From NCBI GenBank assembly GCA_001794055.1, contig MGJB01000002.1, positions 1 to 46,933 of the forward strand: a DNA stretch of 46,933 nt, given 5' to 3'. Below the pieces are notes generated by a model. It saw nothing but the letters and a program-made list of their open reading frames with translations. It searched no databases and was not told the DNA's origin. The translations under genes and the position numbers were made by a program. Origin of the DNA: Candidatus Yanofskybacteria bacterium RIFCSPHIGHO2_01_FULL_41_26. Its GTDB lineage: Bacteria; Patescibacteriota; Minisyncoccia; 2-02-FULL-40-12; GWA2-44-9. Every line of letters starts with the position of its first letter. The stretch's first letter is position 1. Positions 9,358 through 17,230 of the stretch are shown in pieces.

Positions 9358-10638
9358 TTAAAGTCTTAAAATTTTTTTAAAAGGTTCCTCGTCTTCAAAG
9401 GGCCCTATTACCGCAAAATTAAGTTTATTATTTTCAAAAACATCTTTGGCAACTTGATGAACTTCTTCTAAGGTTACCGTCTTTATTTTAGCGAGTTCTT
9501 CCTCCGGGGTCAAAACCTTGTTTTCAAAAAGGATAGGTCCAGCATAGGCGTTGGCGACAGAATCAGAATGCTCAAGACCGAGAGCCGTCGAACCGGAAAT
9601 ATTGTCTTTGGCACGCTGAAGCTCCTCGGCCGTGATTCCTCCATCTTTAATCTTTTTTATTTCGTCCACTATTACCCTGATTGCTTCATGCACCTTTTCA
9701 TTGTTTACCCCCGCTTTAACCATAAAATAACCCGTATCGGTAGCAGTGTCGTTGCCGGCGCCGACGTAATAAGCCAGACCCCGCTTGTCGCGAACTTCTT
9801 CAAATAATCTCGAGCTCATGCCTCCGCCCAAAACAGTTCCCAAAATTCCCAAGGCATATTTGCGATCGTCAAACATATTACAGGAACGAAACCCGAGATG
9901 AAAATGGGTTTGATCTGTTTTTTTATAATGAACAAGAAGTCCCGGTTCAGATTGTTTTTCCAAAACTGGCAGCTTGGTCACTAAGTGGCCGTCTCTTATG
10001 GTGGCAAAATATTCTCCGGCTTTATTTTTAACAATTTCCGGATCAATATTGCCGGCGACAGCGATAATTGTGTTTTTGGCAACATAATGGGTGTTAAAAT
10101 AATTTACAAACTGCTCTCTTTTCAGGGACATGACGGTTTCTTTTTCTCCACCGATATCCCAACCGGCTGGCTGGTCGCCATAGAGAAGTTTTTCAAATAG
10201 ATCACCGATATAGCGTTGAGGCATATCACGGTACATATTCAACTCCTCAACAATCACTCCCCTTTCGGTATCGATATCTTCTTGGGCCAATTTTGAGTTC
10301 AAGAAGATATCAAACACTACATCCATTACCGTATCCAATTTTTCCATACTGGCTTTAGCGTAGTATCCGGTATATTCTTTTCCTGTGAAAGCGTTATATT
10401 CAGCGCCGATGGCATCAAGCTCTCTGGCGATATCCATTTTGCCGGGCCGTTTGGCGGTACCCTTGAACATCATGTGCTCAAGAAAATGAGAGATGCCATT
10501 TATTTCTTTGGTTTCATATTTTGAACCGGTCCCGACCAAAACCAAAACCGTCACGGTTCGAGTGCCTTCCATAGGAATCGAAATCAGCCGGAGTCCGGAA
10601 TCAAACTGATGGAATTGATGTCTAAAACTTTTGGTCAT
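9358..10638 (-). CDS. M16 family zinc peptidase (processing-peptidase-like)
   Basis: GISHFLEHMMFKGT (HxxEH), ...GGGMSSRLFEEVRDKRGLAYYV. Confidence 0.94.
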   Translation of the reverse strand: MTKSFRHQFHQFDSGLRLISIPMEGTRTVTVLVLVGTGSKYETKEINGISHFLEHMMFKGTAKRPGKMDIARELDAIGAEYNAFTGKEYTGYYAKASMEKLDTVMDVVFDIFLNSKLAQEDIDTERGVIVEELNMYRDMPQRYIGDLFEKLLYGDQPAGWDIGGEKETVMSLKREQFVNYFNTHYVAKNTIIAVAGNIDPEIVKNKAGEYFATIRDGHLVTKLPVLEKQSEPGLLVHYKKTDQTHFHLGFRSCNMFDDRKYALGILGTVLGGGMSSRLFEEVRDKRGLAYYVGAGNDTATDTGYFMVKAGVNNEKVHEAIRVIVDEIKKIKDGGITAEELQRAKDNISGSTALGLEHSDSVANAYAGPILFENKVLTPEEELAKIKTVTLEEVHQVAKDVFENNKLNFAVIGPFEDEEPFKKILRL

Positions 10639-10643
10639 AATTT

Positions 10644-10717
10644 TGGTGCCGGCGGATGGAATCGGACCATCGTCTAAGGCTTATGAGTCCTTCGTTCTAC
10701 CATTGAACTACGCCGGC
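10644..10717 (-). tRNA. tRNA-Met or tRNA-Ile2 (CAT anticodon), CCA encoded
   Basis: GCCGGCGTAGTTCAATGGTAGAACGAAGGACTCATAAGCCTTAGACGATGGTCCGATTCCATCCGCCGGCACCA folds as a cloverleaf; anticodon CAT; one A-G mismatch closing the anticodon stem. Confidence 0.88.
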
Positions 10718-10789
10718 GGAGCAAAATATTTATTCTTACTATACATTAAAAACACATCTTTAACAATAAAAACGCGGCTACACGCCGCA

Positions 10790-11116
10790 CTATTTATTAT
10801 AAACACTACCGAGCAATTTAACCTTGATGATACGGAGATTTTTATGGGCCACATCATTGGACGGGCATCTTTCTGCCGAACACAGAGCACAAATATCTTT
10901 TTGACTCACTCTCTTGGCCTCTATCATTTCAGGGCTAAGCATGAAAACCATCCGCAAATCCAGAGTGTTCCACATTTTAAGAAAGCACCCATCTGGCATA
11001 ATTGAAAATATCATTACTCGAAGTGTGCGGTATTCCTTTTTTACCAAATCCATTGCTTCTTCGGGATTAAAGAGGTTAAAAATTAAACAATTTTTAAAAA
11101 TCTTTCGGGCATTCAT
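10790..11116 (-). CDS. Hypothetical protein with Cys cluster
   Basis: ORF of 108 aa; ICALCSAERCP motif; start may be internal (MDLVKKEY). Confidence 0.55.
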   Translation of the reverse strand: MNARKIFKNCLIFNLFNPEEAMDLVKKEYRTLRVMIFSIMPDGCFLKMWNTLDLRMVFMLSPEMIEAKRVSQKDICALCSAERCPSNDVAHKNLRIIKVKLLGSVYNK

Positions 11117-11204
11117 AAAAACCTTTTTAATTCAAGGGACTGGTCAGATAATACAACTAAAAAATTGAGGTGTCAAGGACAGATATTTCACAAAGAGCAT
11201 TTCA

Positions 11205-11375
11205 GTGGCAATCGGAATTATCCTCATCTGGCGGGGCGTATGGATTTTATTAGACATGATAGATAGCTGGATTTTTGGCGGCAATCATATAGTTACAGCC
11301 GTCGGAGGAATTGTTGTCGGTATTCTCATGCTTTGTTTACCAGAAAAAAACCTCGAAGCTCTCGAGAGACTATAA
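11205..11375 (+). CDS. Small membrane protein (56 aa, GTG start)
   Basis: Translates (M)AIGIILIWRGVWILLDMIDSWIFGGNHIVTAVGGIVVGILMLCLPEKNLEALERL; below the track's length cutoff; followed by a terminator-like hairpin. Confidence 0.6.
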   Translation: MAIGIILIWRGVWILLDMIDSWIFGGNHIVTAVGGIVVGILMLCLPEKNLEALERL

Positions 11376-11413
11376 ACAAAAACATCCCTGAAATGGGGTG
11401 TTTTTGTTTATGA
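11376..11413 (+). terminator. Terminator
   Basis: ACAAAAACATCCC-TGAAAT-GGGGTGTTTTTGTTT. Confidence 0.65.
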
Positions 11414-11490
11414 ATGTTGCGGGGAAACGAAGATGTTAAAACTTGTAAGAAGGTCGTTGAGCAGGTATTTAGATATTATTTAGACAAATA

Positions 11491-11512
11491 AAAAGCCGAC
11501 TAAGTCGGCGAA
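11491..11512 (-). terminator. Terminator of lipoprotein gene
   Basis: Minus: GCCGACTTAGTCGGCTTTTTATTTG. Confidence 0.65.
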
Positions 11513-11516
11513 AAGA

Positions 11517-11924
11517 TTACTGAAGACAAGGAGCAGGAACTCCAATATCATCTGCGGAATTAGAGCCTGCTAGACGATTGGGGTCAAACTCTTTATTGCT
11601 CTTATCTTTTACATCCCTAACCACGAAACTGATTTTTGTTCCTACGCAAATTCGTGGGACAAGAATAATTCTAGAAATTTTATAACCCTCTCTGATGTCT
11701 AGTGTGTATATATCGTTGTTCACTCTGACCATGTATACCAGAGAGGGTTCAGCTAGCCTAACTGACTCATTTCCGAATAAGGCACCCGACGATTCAACCA
11801 ATGAGGGTAGAGTACCTGAAACCTTGACGACTTCTCCTTCTATGCGTTTTGTTTTGTCCGCACATCCAGAAGCAAATATCAATGAAGTGAGAAGTGTTAC
11901 GGTGAGAACAGGGGTATTCTTCAA
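11517..11924 (-). CDS. Putative lipoprotein
   Basis: MKNTPVLTVTLLTSLIFASGC: signal peptide with lipobox (FASGC). Confidence 0.75.
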   Translation of the reverse strand: MKNTPVLTVTLLTSLIFASGCADKTKRIEGEVVKVSGTLPSLVESSGALFGNESVRLAEPSLVYMVRVNNDIYTLDIREGYKISRIILVPRICVGTKISFVVRDVKDKSNKEFDPNRLAGSNSADDIGVPAPCLQ

Positions 11925-12100
11925 TTTCCTCTCCTTTTTGAACGAACTTTAACTGTCAAATATGGTAACACATGTTTTAGTATAAAGCAAGTAGTTGTTG
12001 CAGAGCTCGGACGCAGTTGGCAACAATTACTTTTGAATATCAAAGAGATTTATGTTTTTGCTTCGGTATAAAAATGATGAAGCCCACCTTGTGAGTGGGC

Positions 12101-12386
12101 TTAGAGCTTCGCGTCCATCTCCATCAGTCCTTGGAGTTCAGTGAGACCGGATCTGATGTAGGTGGTGAGAACTTCGTGAAGCGGGATTGTCGGTGTCGGT
12201 TCAGCGATGGATGCCTTGTCGTTGATGTGCACGAGCAAGCCGGCGTCGATGGCGAAGTCCCGAGCACCGGGGAAATAGAGGGGCGACCATCGTCCGCACT
12301 TCAGCGAAGAAGGCCTTGAAGGCCTCCTCGAAGGTGAGGTGTTCCGAAATGTCTTTCGTCACGAAAACCTTGAACAGTGTTTTCAC
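12101..12386 (-). pseudogene. Hypothetical GC-richer cassette gene with an apparent +1 frameshift
   Basis: Frame 1 MKTLFKVFVTKDISEHLTFEEAFKAFFAEVRTMVAPLF continues in the +1 frame as PGARDFAIDAGLLVHINDKASIAEPTPTIPLHEVLTTYIRSGLTELQGLMEMDAKL*; total length 286 nt (3n+1). Confidence 0.55.
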
Positions 12387-12437
12387 AGTTGACTCCTTCC
12401 CACTTGAGGCAGTAGGCGCCTTGAGAACTGTAGCGAT

Positions 12438-12466
12438 ATTATATCACGACTTTAATATTCTTGCAA
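12438..12466 (-). promoter_or_regulatory. Sigma70-like promoter of the 12.1-12.4 kb cassette
   Basis: Minus: TTGCAA (12461-12466), 17 nt, TATAAT (12438-12443). Confidence 0.7.
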
Positions 12467-12606
12467 GAGCAACCAAAAACAGCCACTTCTGATTGTTTTT
12501 GGTAAGATGCCAACCAAGTCCTACTTCTGGGAAATCTGTTGTGAGGGTGGGATTCGGCTACAAGTTGTAATTTTTCTAAAAAATGATAGGCTAATTGTTG
12601 GTTGAT

Positions 12607-12901
12607 CGCGGGGTAGAGCAGCGGCAGCTCGTCAGGCTCATAAGAAATTGTGACCTATCATAGAAATGTGGTATGGAAAAACTTTCGAAATTGCCGGAAA
12701 CCCGATTGTCTTGCAAAAGACGTAGGGCAATCAGCAGCGAAATCTTTTGATAAACAAAAGAGACGTTCAGAGACTATAATGGAAGCATCCCTCCCCAGTT
12801 TTCCCAAACTGGGGAGGGATGATGGGATAGTCCGACACTGTCAGTAATGGCAGCAAACAGCCAGAACCTGAAGGTCGTGGGTTCGAATCCCACCCCCGCA
12901 A
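12607..12901 (+). tRNA. Initiator tRNA-fMet (CAT), interrupted by group I intron (12642-12864)
   Basis: Exons CGCGGGGTAGAGCAGCGGCAGCTCGTCAGGCTCAT + AACCTGAAGGTCGTGGGTTCGAATCCCACCCCCGCAA; C1:A72 mismatch of initiator tRNA; close to E. coli tRNA-fMet. Confidence 0.94.
12642..12864 (+). other. Group I intron (about 223 nt, no ORF)
   Basis: R-like GTTCAGAGACTATA (about 12765-12777) and S-like GATAGTCC (12826-12833) pair as P7; 5' exon ...TCAT pairs with GTGA in the IGS with U.G at the splice site; intron ends in G; GGGCAATCAGCAGCGAAATC resembles the P/Q region; perfect 16-bp P8-like hairpin CATCCCTCCCCAGTTT-TCCC-AAACTGGGGAGGGATG. Confidence 0.9.
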
Positions 12902-12904
12902 CAT

Positions 12905-12938
12905 GAAAAATAATCCACATTAAATGTGGATTATTTGT
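12905..12938 (+). terminator. Terminator after tRNA-fMet
   Basis: AATAATCCACATT-AA-ATGTGGATTATTTGTT. Confidence 0.65.
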
Positions 12939-13011
12939 TGGAACAGTATTGCGGTCTAGAATTCTTTGTGATATTTTCTTGTCAGTAAATTAAAGTCTAA
13001 AGGAGTTGTAA

Positions 13012-13374
13012 ATGAGTGAGATATCACATCCTGTGTTTAGTTACTATGACCAGGAATTAGTTTGCGAATGTGGTCATCCAAGAAAATATCATAATGATAT
13101 GGGGCTATCGGAAAATCTGATAGTGGGGACGAATTGTAATGCTTGTAGATGTCGAGAATTCAAACAATCTATTGAAAATCCCCAGAATGAAATTATTAGA
13201 CTTCGGAAAGAAATCGAGGTTCGTAAAAAGAAAGCGGAAAGTGTGGTTATTGAAATAGATAATGAATTAAATCAATTACGGAAAAAATGTGAGCATCCGA
13301 ATCAAAAATCACAGCAGGAACATGATTTTACTGCTTACTGGTGCGATGACTGTGGTAAAAATTGGTCGCGCTAA
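13012..13374 (+). CDS. Hypothetical zinc-ribbon/coiled-coil protein
   Basis: AAAGGAG RBS; CxCG...CNACRC and C-terminal CDDCGKNW Cys pairs. Confidence 0.8.
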   Translation: MSEISHPVFSYYDQELVCECGHPRKYHNDMGLSENLIVGTNCNACRCREFKQSIENPQNEIIRLRKEIEVRKKKAESVVIEIDNELNQLRKKCEHPNQKSQQEHDFTAYWCDDCGKNWSR

Positions 13375-13400
13375 ACCTGTCTTAATCAACAGGTTTTTAA
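13371..13400 (+). terminator. Terminator
   Basis: AAACCTGTCTTAATCAACAGGTTTTTAATT. Confidence 0.65.
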
Positions 13401-13413
13401 TTAGAATTTATTA

Positions 13414-13890
13414 CTACTGTAAAATTGTAGCCTGAAGCAAAATTTTTCCGACGTTTCCCGAAGAGCCACAAGTCACGACTAATTCTTTAGGCAAGCTTGA
13501 GCTTGATAGAGTAACTATTTTATAATCGTAAGCACCCAGATCATATTTTATTCCGCCGACCACCACTGTTCTTATGCTTGCCGATCGGTTATCTAACATA
13601 ACAACAGTCCCGTTTTTATAAGTAGGGTTTTGAGGAGTTACTTGGCAACGATCATCAAATTGTATTCTTCTGCCTTCGTATTCTTTGACAGCATCGGAAT
13701 AGCTTTTGGCAGCAACGGGGGCAGTGATTTTCTTAACCGCTGGCTTAGCTACTGTTTTCGCGGTAGGGCTTGGACTTGAACTTGCCGGATTTTGAGTTTC
13801 ATAACCCGGTAAACTAGTCTTGTTTGAGTATGCCCACCATGCTCCGATTACTAGTATCACGACCAACACGAACCACCATATTTTTTTCAC
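13414..13890 (-). CDS. Hypothetical membrane-anchored protein
   Basis: N-terminal TM (IWWFVLVVILVIGAWWAYS), Ser/Pro/Thr-rich linker. Confidence 0.8.
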   Translation of the reverse strand: MKKIWWFVLVVILVIGAWWAYSNKTSLPGYETQNPASSSPSPTAKTVAKPAVKKITAPVAAKSYSDAVKEYEGRRIQFDDRCQVTPQNPTYKNGTVVMLDNRSASIRTVVVGGIKYDLGAYDYKIVTLSSSSLPKELVVTCGSSGNVGKILLQATILQ

Positions 13891-14063
13891 TTTATATTTT
13901 TCTAATCATTGGTCGTTTTATTGGCCAATAGATTGAACTTTAATTTATTAAAGTAAGTATACCAAATAAAAAATGCATTGGTTATGTAGGATATCCACAT
14001 GGGGATGATGCGGAATTAGTTAATTATGCTATTTTAGGACAAAAGTTTTAAAGGACTTTAACA

Positions 14064-14963
14064 ATGCGCAATTGCATCCGATTGGCGACAACTGTCTTTT
14101 TTTTCTTGTTCCAGCCCCTGGCTGGCGCTCAAGCTCAAAGTTTTAGAGCGTTAGAATCAAAAGTTGAACAAGGCGGTGTTTTGATTATCAAAATTGCTCC
14201 GCAATGGCAGAGTCCGGCGGTATTTAATCCGGCGATATCTCTTTTTGGCAACCAGTATTTGCCGAATAAATACGGCGAGGTTTTTGTCGGTGTGGATGTC
14301 AGCACCAAACCAGGTGAATACGTCGCCATTCTTATTGAGTATGGCCGTGGGCTCCAACTTAACAACGATCAGGAAATATTGAAAATTGTCGAGAGAAGTT
14401 TTTATACGAGGAAAAGATCGCCGTTTATTCCTACTGGAAAATGGGAGCAAGAGCGTAAAGTTATCCGTGCGGCTTTTGATAAAGGCGATTACTTTGAGAA
14501 GTATTTTGACAGAGAATTTATAAACCCAATGGATAAACTGGTGATTGACCGAAACAGAACAATAGGAGAAGAGTCTAGTCCGTTCGGAAAAGGACACAAT
14601 GGAGTTGATCTGATCACTCTTGATCCCGGCACGGGAAAACACAAAAGGCCGGTTAAAGCAGTAAATTCAGGCAAGGTTGCGCTGATAGCAAAAAACTATT
14701 CTATCGAAGGTAATATGGTGATTATAGACCATGGTTCGGGGATATTTTCTGGATATATGCACCTGTCCGGATTTTCCGTATCGAGAGTTGGCCAAATGGT
14801 CAATAAAAACGAAATTATTGCAATGTCTGGCGATACTGGTAATGCCAAAAAAGGAGGTCCGCATTTGCACTTTTTCGTTAAAGTAAGAACCAAAGATGGC
14901 TCAAGCGACGTCTACGTTGACCCGCTGGCCTTTTTTGATACAATGAATTCAGTACTTAGATGA
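14064..14963 (+). CDS. M23 family metallopeptidase (LytM-like), secreted
   Basis: Signal peptide; GKGHNGVDLI...MVIIDHGSGIFSGYMHLSG...GPHLHFFVKV (HxxxD, HLH). Confidence 0.9.
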   Translation: MRNCIRLATTVFFFLFQPLAGAQAQSFRALESKVEQGGVLIIKIAPQWQSPAVFNPAISLFGNQYLPNKYGEVFVGVDVSTKPGEYVAILIEYGRGLQLNNDQEILKIVERSFYTRKRSPFIPTGKWEQERKVIRAAFDKGDYFEKYFDREFINPMDKLVIDRNRTIGEESSPFGKGHNGVDLITLDPGTGKHKRPVKAVNSGKVALIAKNYSIEGNMVIIDHGSGIFSGYMHLSGFSVSRVGQMVNKNEIIAMSGDTGNAKKGGPHLHFFVKVRTKDGSSDVYVDPLAFFDTMNSVLR

Positions 14964-14975
14964 AGGGGAAAAATA

Positions 14976-15194
14976 ATGTTTAAAAATACTGGCACATTGT
15001 GCATTGTTTGTAAGTTGGGCGAGCTTATCCAAAATGCTTACGAAGATTTTCATTGCAATACTTGCGGACTGAAATATAAGTTTTTGCCGGCCAGAACACT
15101 ATTACCCCCCGAATCTAATGATTCCATGGTTCAAATGCAGCCGGGAATATGTGTGGTAAAAAAGTCAACATCAATTTTTTCGAAAGACCGATGA
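14976..15194 (+). CDS. Small zinc-ribbon hypothetical protein
   Basis: LCIVCK...CNTCG; RBS-like sequence upstream; directly follows the M23 gene. Confidence 0.6.
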   Translation: MFKNTGTLCIVCKLGELIQNAYEDFHCNTCGLKYKFLPARTLLPPESNDSMVQMQPGICVVKKSTSIFSKDR

Positions 15195-15196
15195 TT

Positions 15197-16111
15197 TCAT
15201 CGGTTTTTATTGTGAAATTTTTTATGTATTTCCCTCAATTGTTTATCTGTTACATGAGTATAGATTTGAGTCGTTGTAACCGAAGAGTGGCCTAGCATTG
15301 ATTGAACGGAACGAATGTCGGCGCCGTTGCGCAAGAGATCAGTGGCGTAGCTGTGGCGAAGTGTATGGGGCGATACATTTTTTCCGACAATTCCGGCTTT
15401 GGTGGCGTGTTTTTCTACGATTCTCTGGATACTGCGGGGGGTGAGCCGTAAGTTAGAATTTTTGGAAAATATGTTGGTTTTAGGAATTCGGATAAACAAT
15501 GCCTCATCTATATCCGATCTTTTATCTAGATATTTATTTATATTCCCCTTAGCTTCATCAGATAAAAATACCACTCTAATCTTGCTTCCCTTTCCCCGAA
15601 TGCTTAGTTCTCCTCGTGTCGTGTCTATTTTATCTCTATCCAACGAGCAAAGCTCTGATACGCGCATACCGGTGCTGAACAAGGTGCCAAGAATTGCCCT
15701 GTCTCTTAAGACATCCAAGCTGTCTCCTTTTGGGGACTTAAGAAGTCGTTCCAATTCATCCGTTTCGAGAAATGTAACCTCTCTCTCTTCTTGTTTTCCC
15801 AGCTCAACTTTTTCGGCAGAGACGGATTTAATATCTCTTTTCGCTAAATACTTTAAGAAACTTCTCAAGGCGATGATGTGATAGTTTTGGGTGACTTTCT
15901 TGAGCGGATTACCCTCACTGTCTTTGAGGCGGTTTAAATAAAGCCGATACTGCCTTATCAGGTCTTCGGTGATGCCTGACGGGCCGGAAACTTTAGCAAA
16001 TTGCAAAAATCTATCCAAATATCGGCCATAATTTTCCATAGTTTTTGGCGAACGGTTCTTCTCTATTTCCAGATGCTCAAGATACTGAATTTTTAGGTCT
16101 TTCAGGTCCAT
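15197..16111 (-). CDS. xerC/D-like: Tyrosine recombinase, XerC/XerD type
   Basis: GTLFSTGMRVSEL, HTLRHSYATDLL, LGHSSVTTTQIYTHV (R..HxxR..H..Y). Confidence 0.93.
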   Translation of the reverse strand: MDLKDLKIQYLEHLEIEKNRSPKTMENYGRYLDRFLQFAKVSGPSGITEDLIRQYRLYLNRLKDSEGNPLKKVTQNYHIIALRSFLKYLAKRDIKSVSAEKVELGKQEEREVTFLETDELERLLKSPKGDSLDVLRDRAILGTLFSTGMRVSELCSLDRDKIDTTRGELSIRGKGSKIRVVFLSDEAKGNINKYLDKRSDIDEALFIRIPKTNIFSKNSNLRLTPRSIQRIVEKHATKAGIVGKNVSPHTLRHSYATDLLRNGADIRSVQSMLGHSSVTTTQIYTHVTDKQLREIHKKFHNKNR

Positions 16112-16201
16112 TGTCTTGATTATAAATCTTTGTGTCGCAAAATGTAAGTTGATTTGCAGGTAAATTATATTTGTGCTAATATGTCAAAGTAATATTGGAA
16201 C

Positions 16202-16468
16202 ATGTTGACCCCAAAAGAAAAATTAAAAGTTATAGAAAAAGTTAAGATCCATGATAAGGATACGGGTTCTGCCGAGGCGCAAATTGCTTTGTTTACTGAG
16301 GAAATTGAACAACTTGCCAAGCATCTCAAAAAACATGGCAAAGATAACTCATCTCGCCTCGGGTTGTTAAAAATGGTTTCCAAGAGAAAACGACTTTTGG
16401 ATTATCTCAAAAGAGAAGCCCCCAAAAGACATGCTTCAGTTGTTAAAAAACTCGGTTTAGATAAGTAA
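16202..16468 (+). CDS. rpsO: 30S ribosomal protein S15
   Basis: HDKDTGSAEAQIALFTEEIEQLAKHLKKHGKDNSSRLGLLKMVSKRKRLLDYLK. Confidence 0.97.
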   Translation: MLTPKEKLKVIEKVKIHDKDTGSAEAQIALFTEEIEQLAKHLKKHGKDNSSRLGLLKMVSKRKRLLDYLKREAPKRHASVVKKLGLDK

Positions 16469-16478
16469 TCTACAGGTC

Positions 16479-17015
16479 TTGCCTGTAGGTAAAGATTTTA
16501 TGTCTCATAAAATTACTGTACCCCAAAGAAAGAACCACCGAATCGGTGTTTTTGTTGACGTTTCAAACATGTATCATTCGGCTAAAAATCTCTACAAATC
16601 GCGGGTCAATTTCCGTGAACTTTTAAAGTTGGCGACTGCCAATAGACAATTGGTCAGGGCCATTGCTTATGTCATCAAGTCTGACACGAAAGAAGAAAAA
16701 GCATTTTTTGATGCTTTGGAAAAAGCCGGTTATGAATTGAAAAGCAAGGACCTTCAAGTGTTTCCGGGAGGCATGAAAAAGGGCGACTGGGATGTGGCAA
16801 TTGCGATTGATGCCGTTACTCTTTCCAAGCTCGTTGACGTTGTAGTACTCGTTTCGGGAGATGGCGACTATGAGCCGTTGGTTGAATTTCTTAAGTTCAA
16901 CGGGACAATTGTTGAAGTGGCCGGATTTAAAAGAAGCACCAGTTCAAAGTTAATAGATGTCGCCAATAATTTTACAGATTTAGAAGAATTGAAAGAAAAG
17001 ATATTGCTCAAATAA
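16479..17015 (+). CDS. NYN domain protein (LabA/PIN-like)
   Basis: RIGVFVDVSNMYHSAKN...KKGDWDVAIAIDAV...VVLVSGDGDYEPLV; start probably 16500 (MSHKITV). Confidence 0.9.
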   Translation: MPVGKDFMSHKITVPQRKNHRIGVFVDVSNMYHSAKNLYKSRVNFRELLKLATANRQLVRAIAYVIKSDTKEEKAFFDALEKAGYELKSKDLQVFPGGMKKGDWDVAIAIDAVTLSKLVDVVVLVSGDGDYEPLVEFLKFNGTIVEVAGFKRSTSSKLIDVANNFTDLEELKEKILLK

Positions 17016-17042
17016 AAATCCAGCGGAAGGCTGGATTTTTTA
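17016..17042 (+). terminator. Terminator after NYN gene
   Basis: AATCCAGC-GGAA-GGCTGGATTTTTT. Confidence 0.7.
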
Positions 17043-17122
17043 AAAGAGTTGTGGTACGTTCACCATAGAGTTAATTAACAACCAGCAAAGGCATCAAAAA
17101 CCAATACTAATGGGGCTTGCAA

Positions 17123-17202
17123 TATTGGCCAAAGGAAATATCGAAATACCTGCCTGTCCGGCAGGCGGGTCGACATGTCGAAATATCTTTTGGCCAGAAT
17201 TG
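17123..17202 (+). promoter_or_regulatory. Long imperfect hairpin in the pnp leader
   Basis: TGGCCAAAGGAAATATCGA ... TCGAAATATCTTTTGGCCA (about 16/19 paired) enclosing CCTGCCTGTCCGGCAGGCGGG. Confidence 0.7.
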
Positions 17203-17230
17203 TTTTTTACTCTTTTGTTGGTATTTAGTC

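Noticed and set aside
12650-12847. 65-aa ORF
   Set aside because: Lies wholly inside the tRNA-fMet group I intron, crossing its catalytic core; not a credible protein.
15197-16111. Phage or integrative-element integrase
   Set aside because: Sequence is standard XerC/D type, with no adjacent phage genes or att-like direct repeats noticed.
17117-17230. N-terminal extension of pnp in the ORF track
   Set aside because: It translates the leader hairpin; PNPase similarity starts at MDIKTYKEE (17231).
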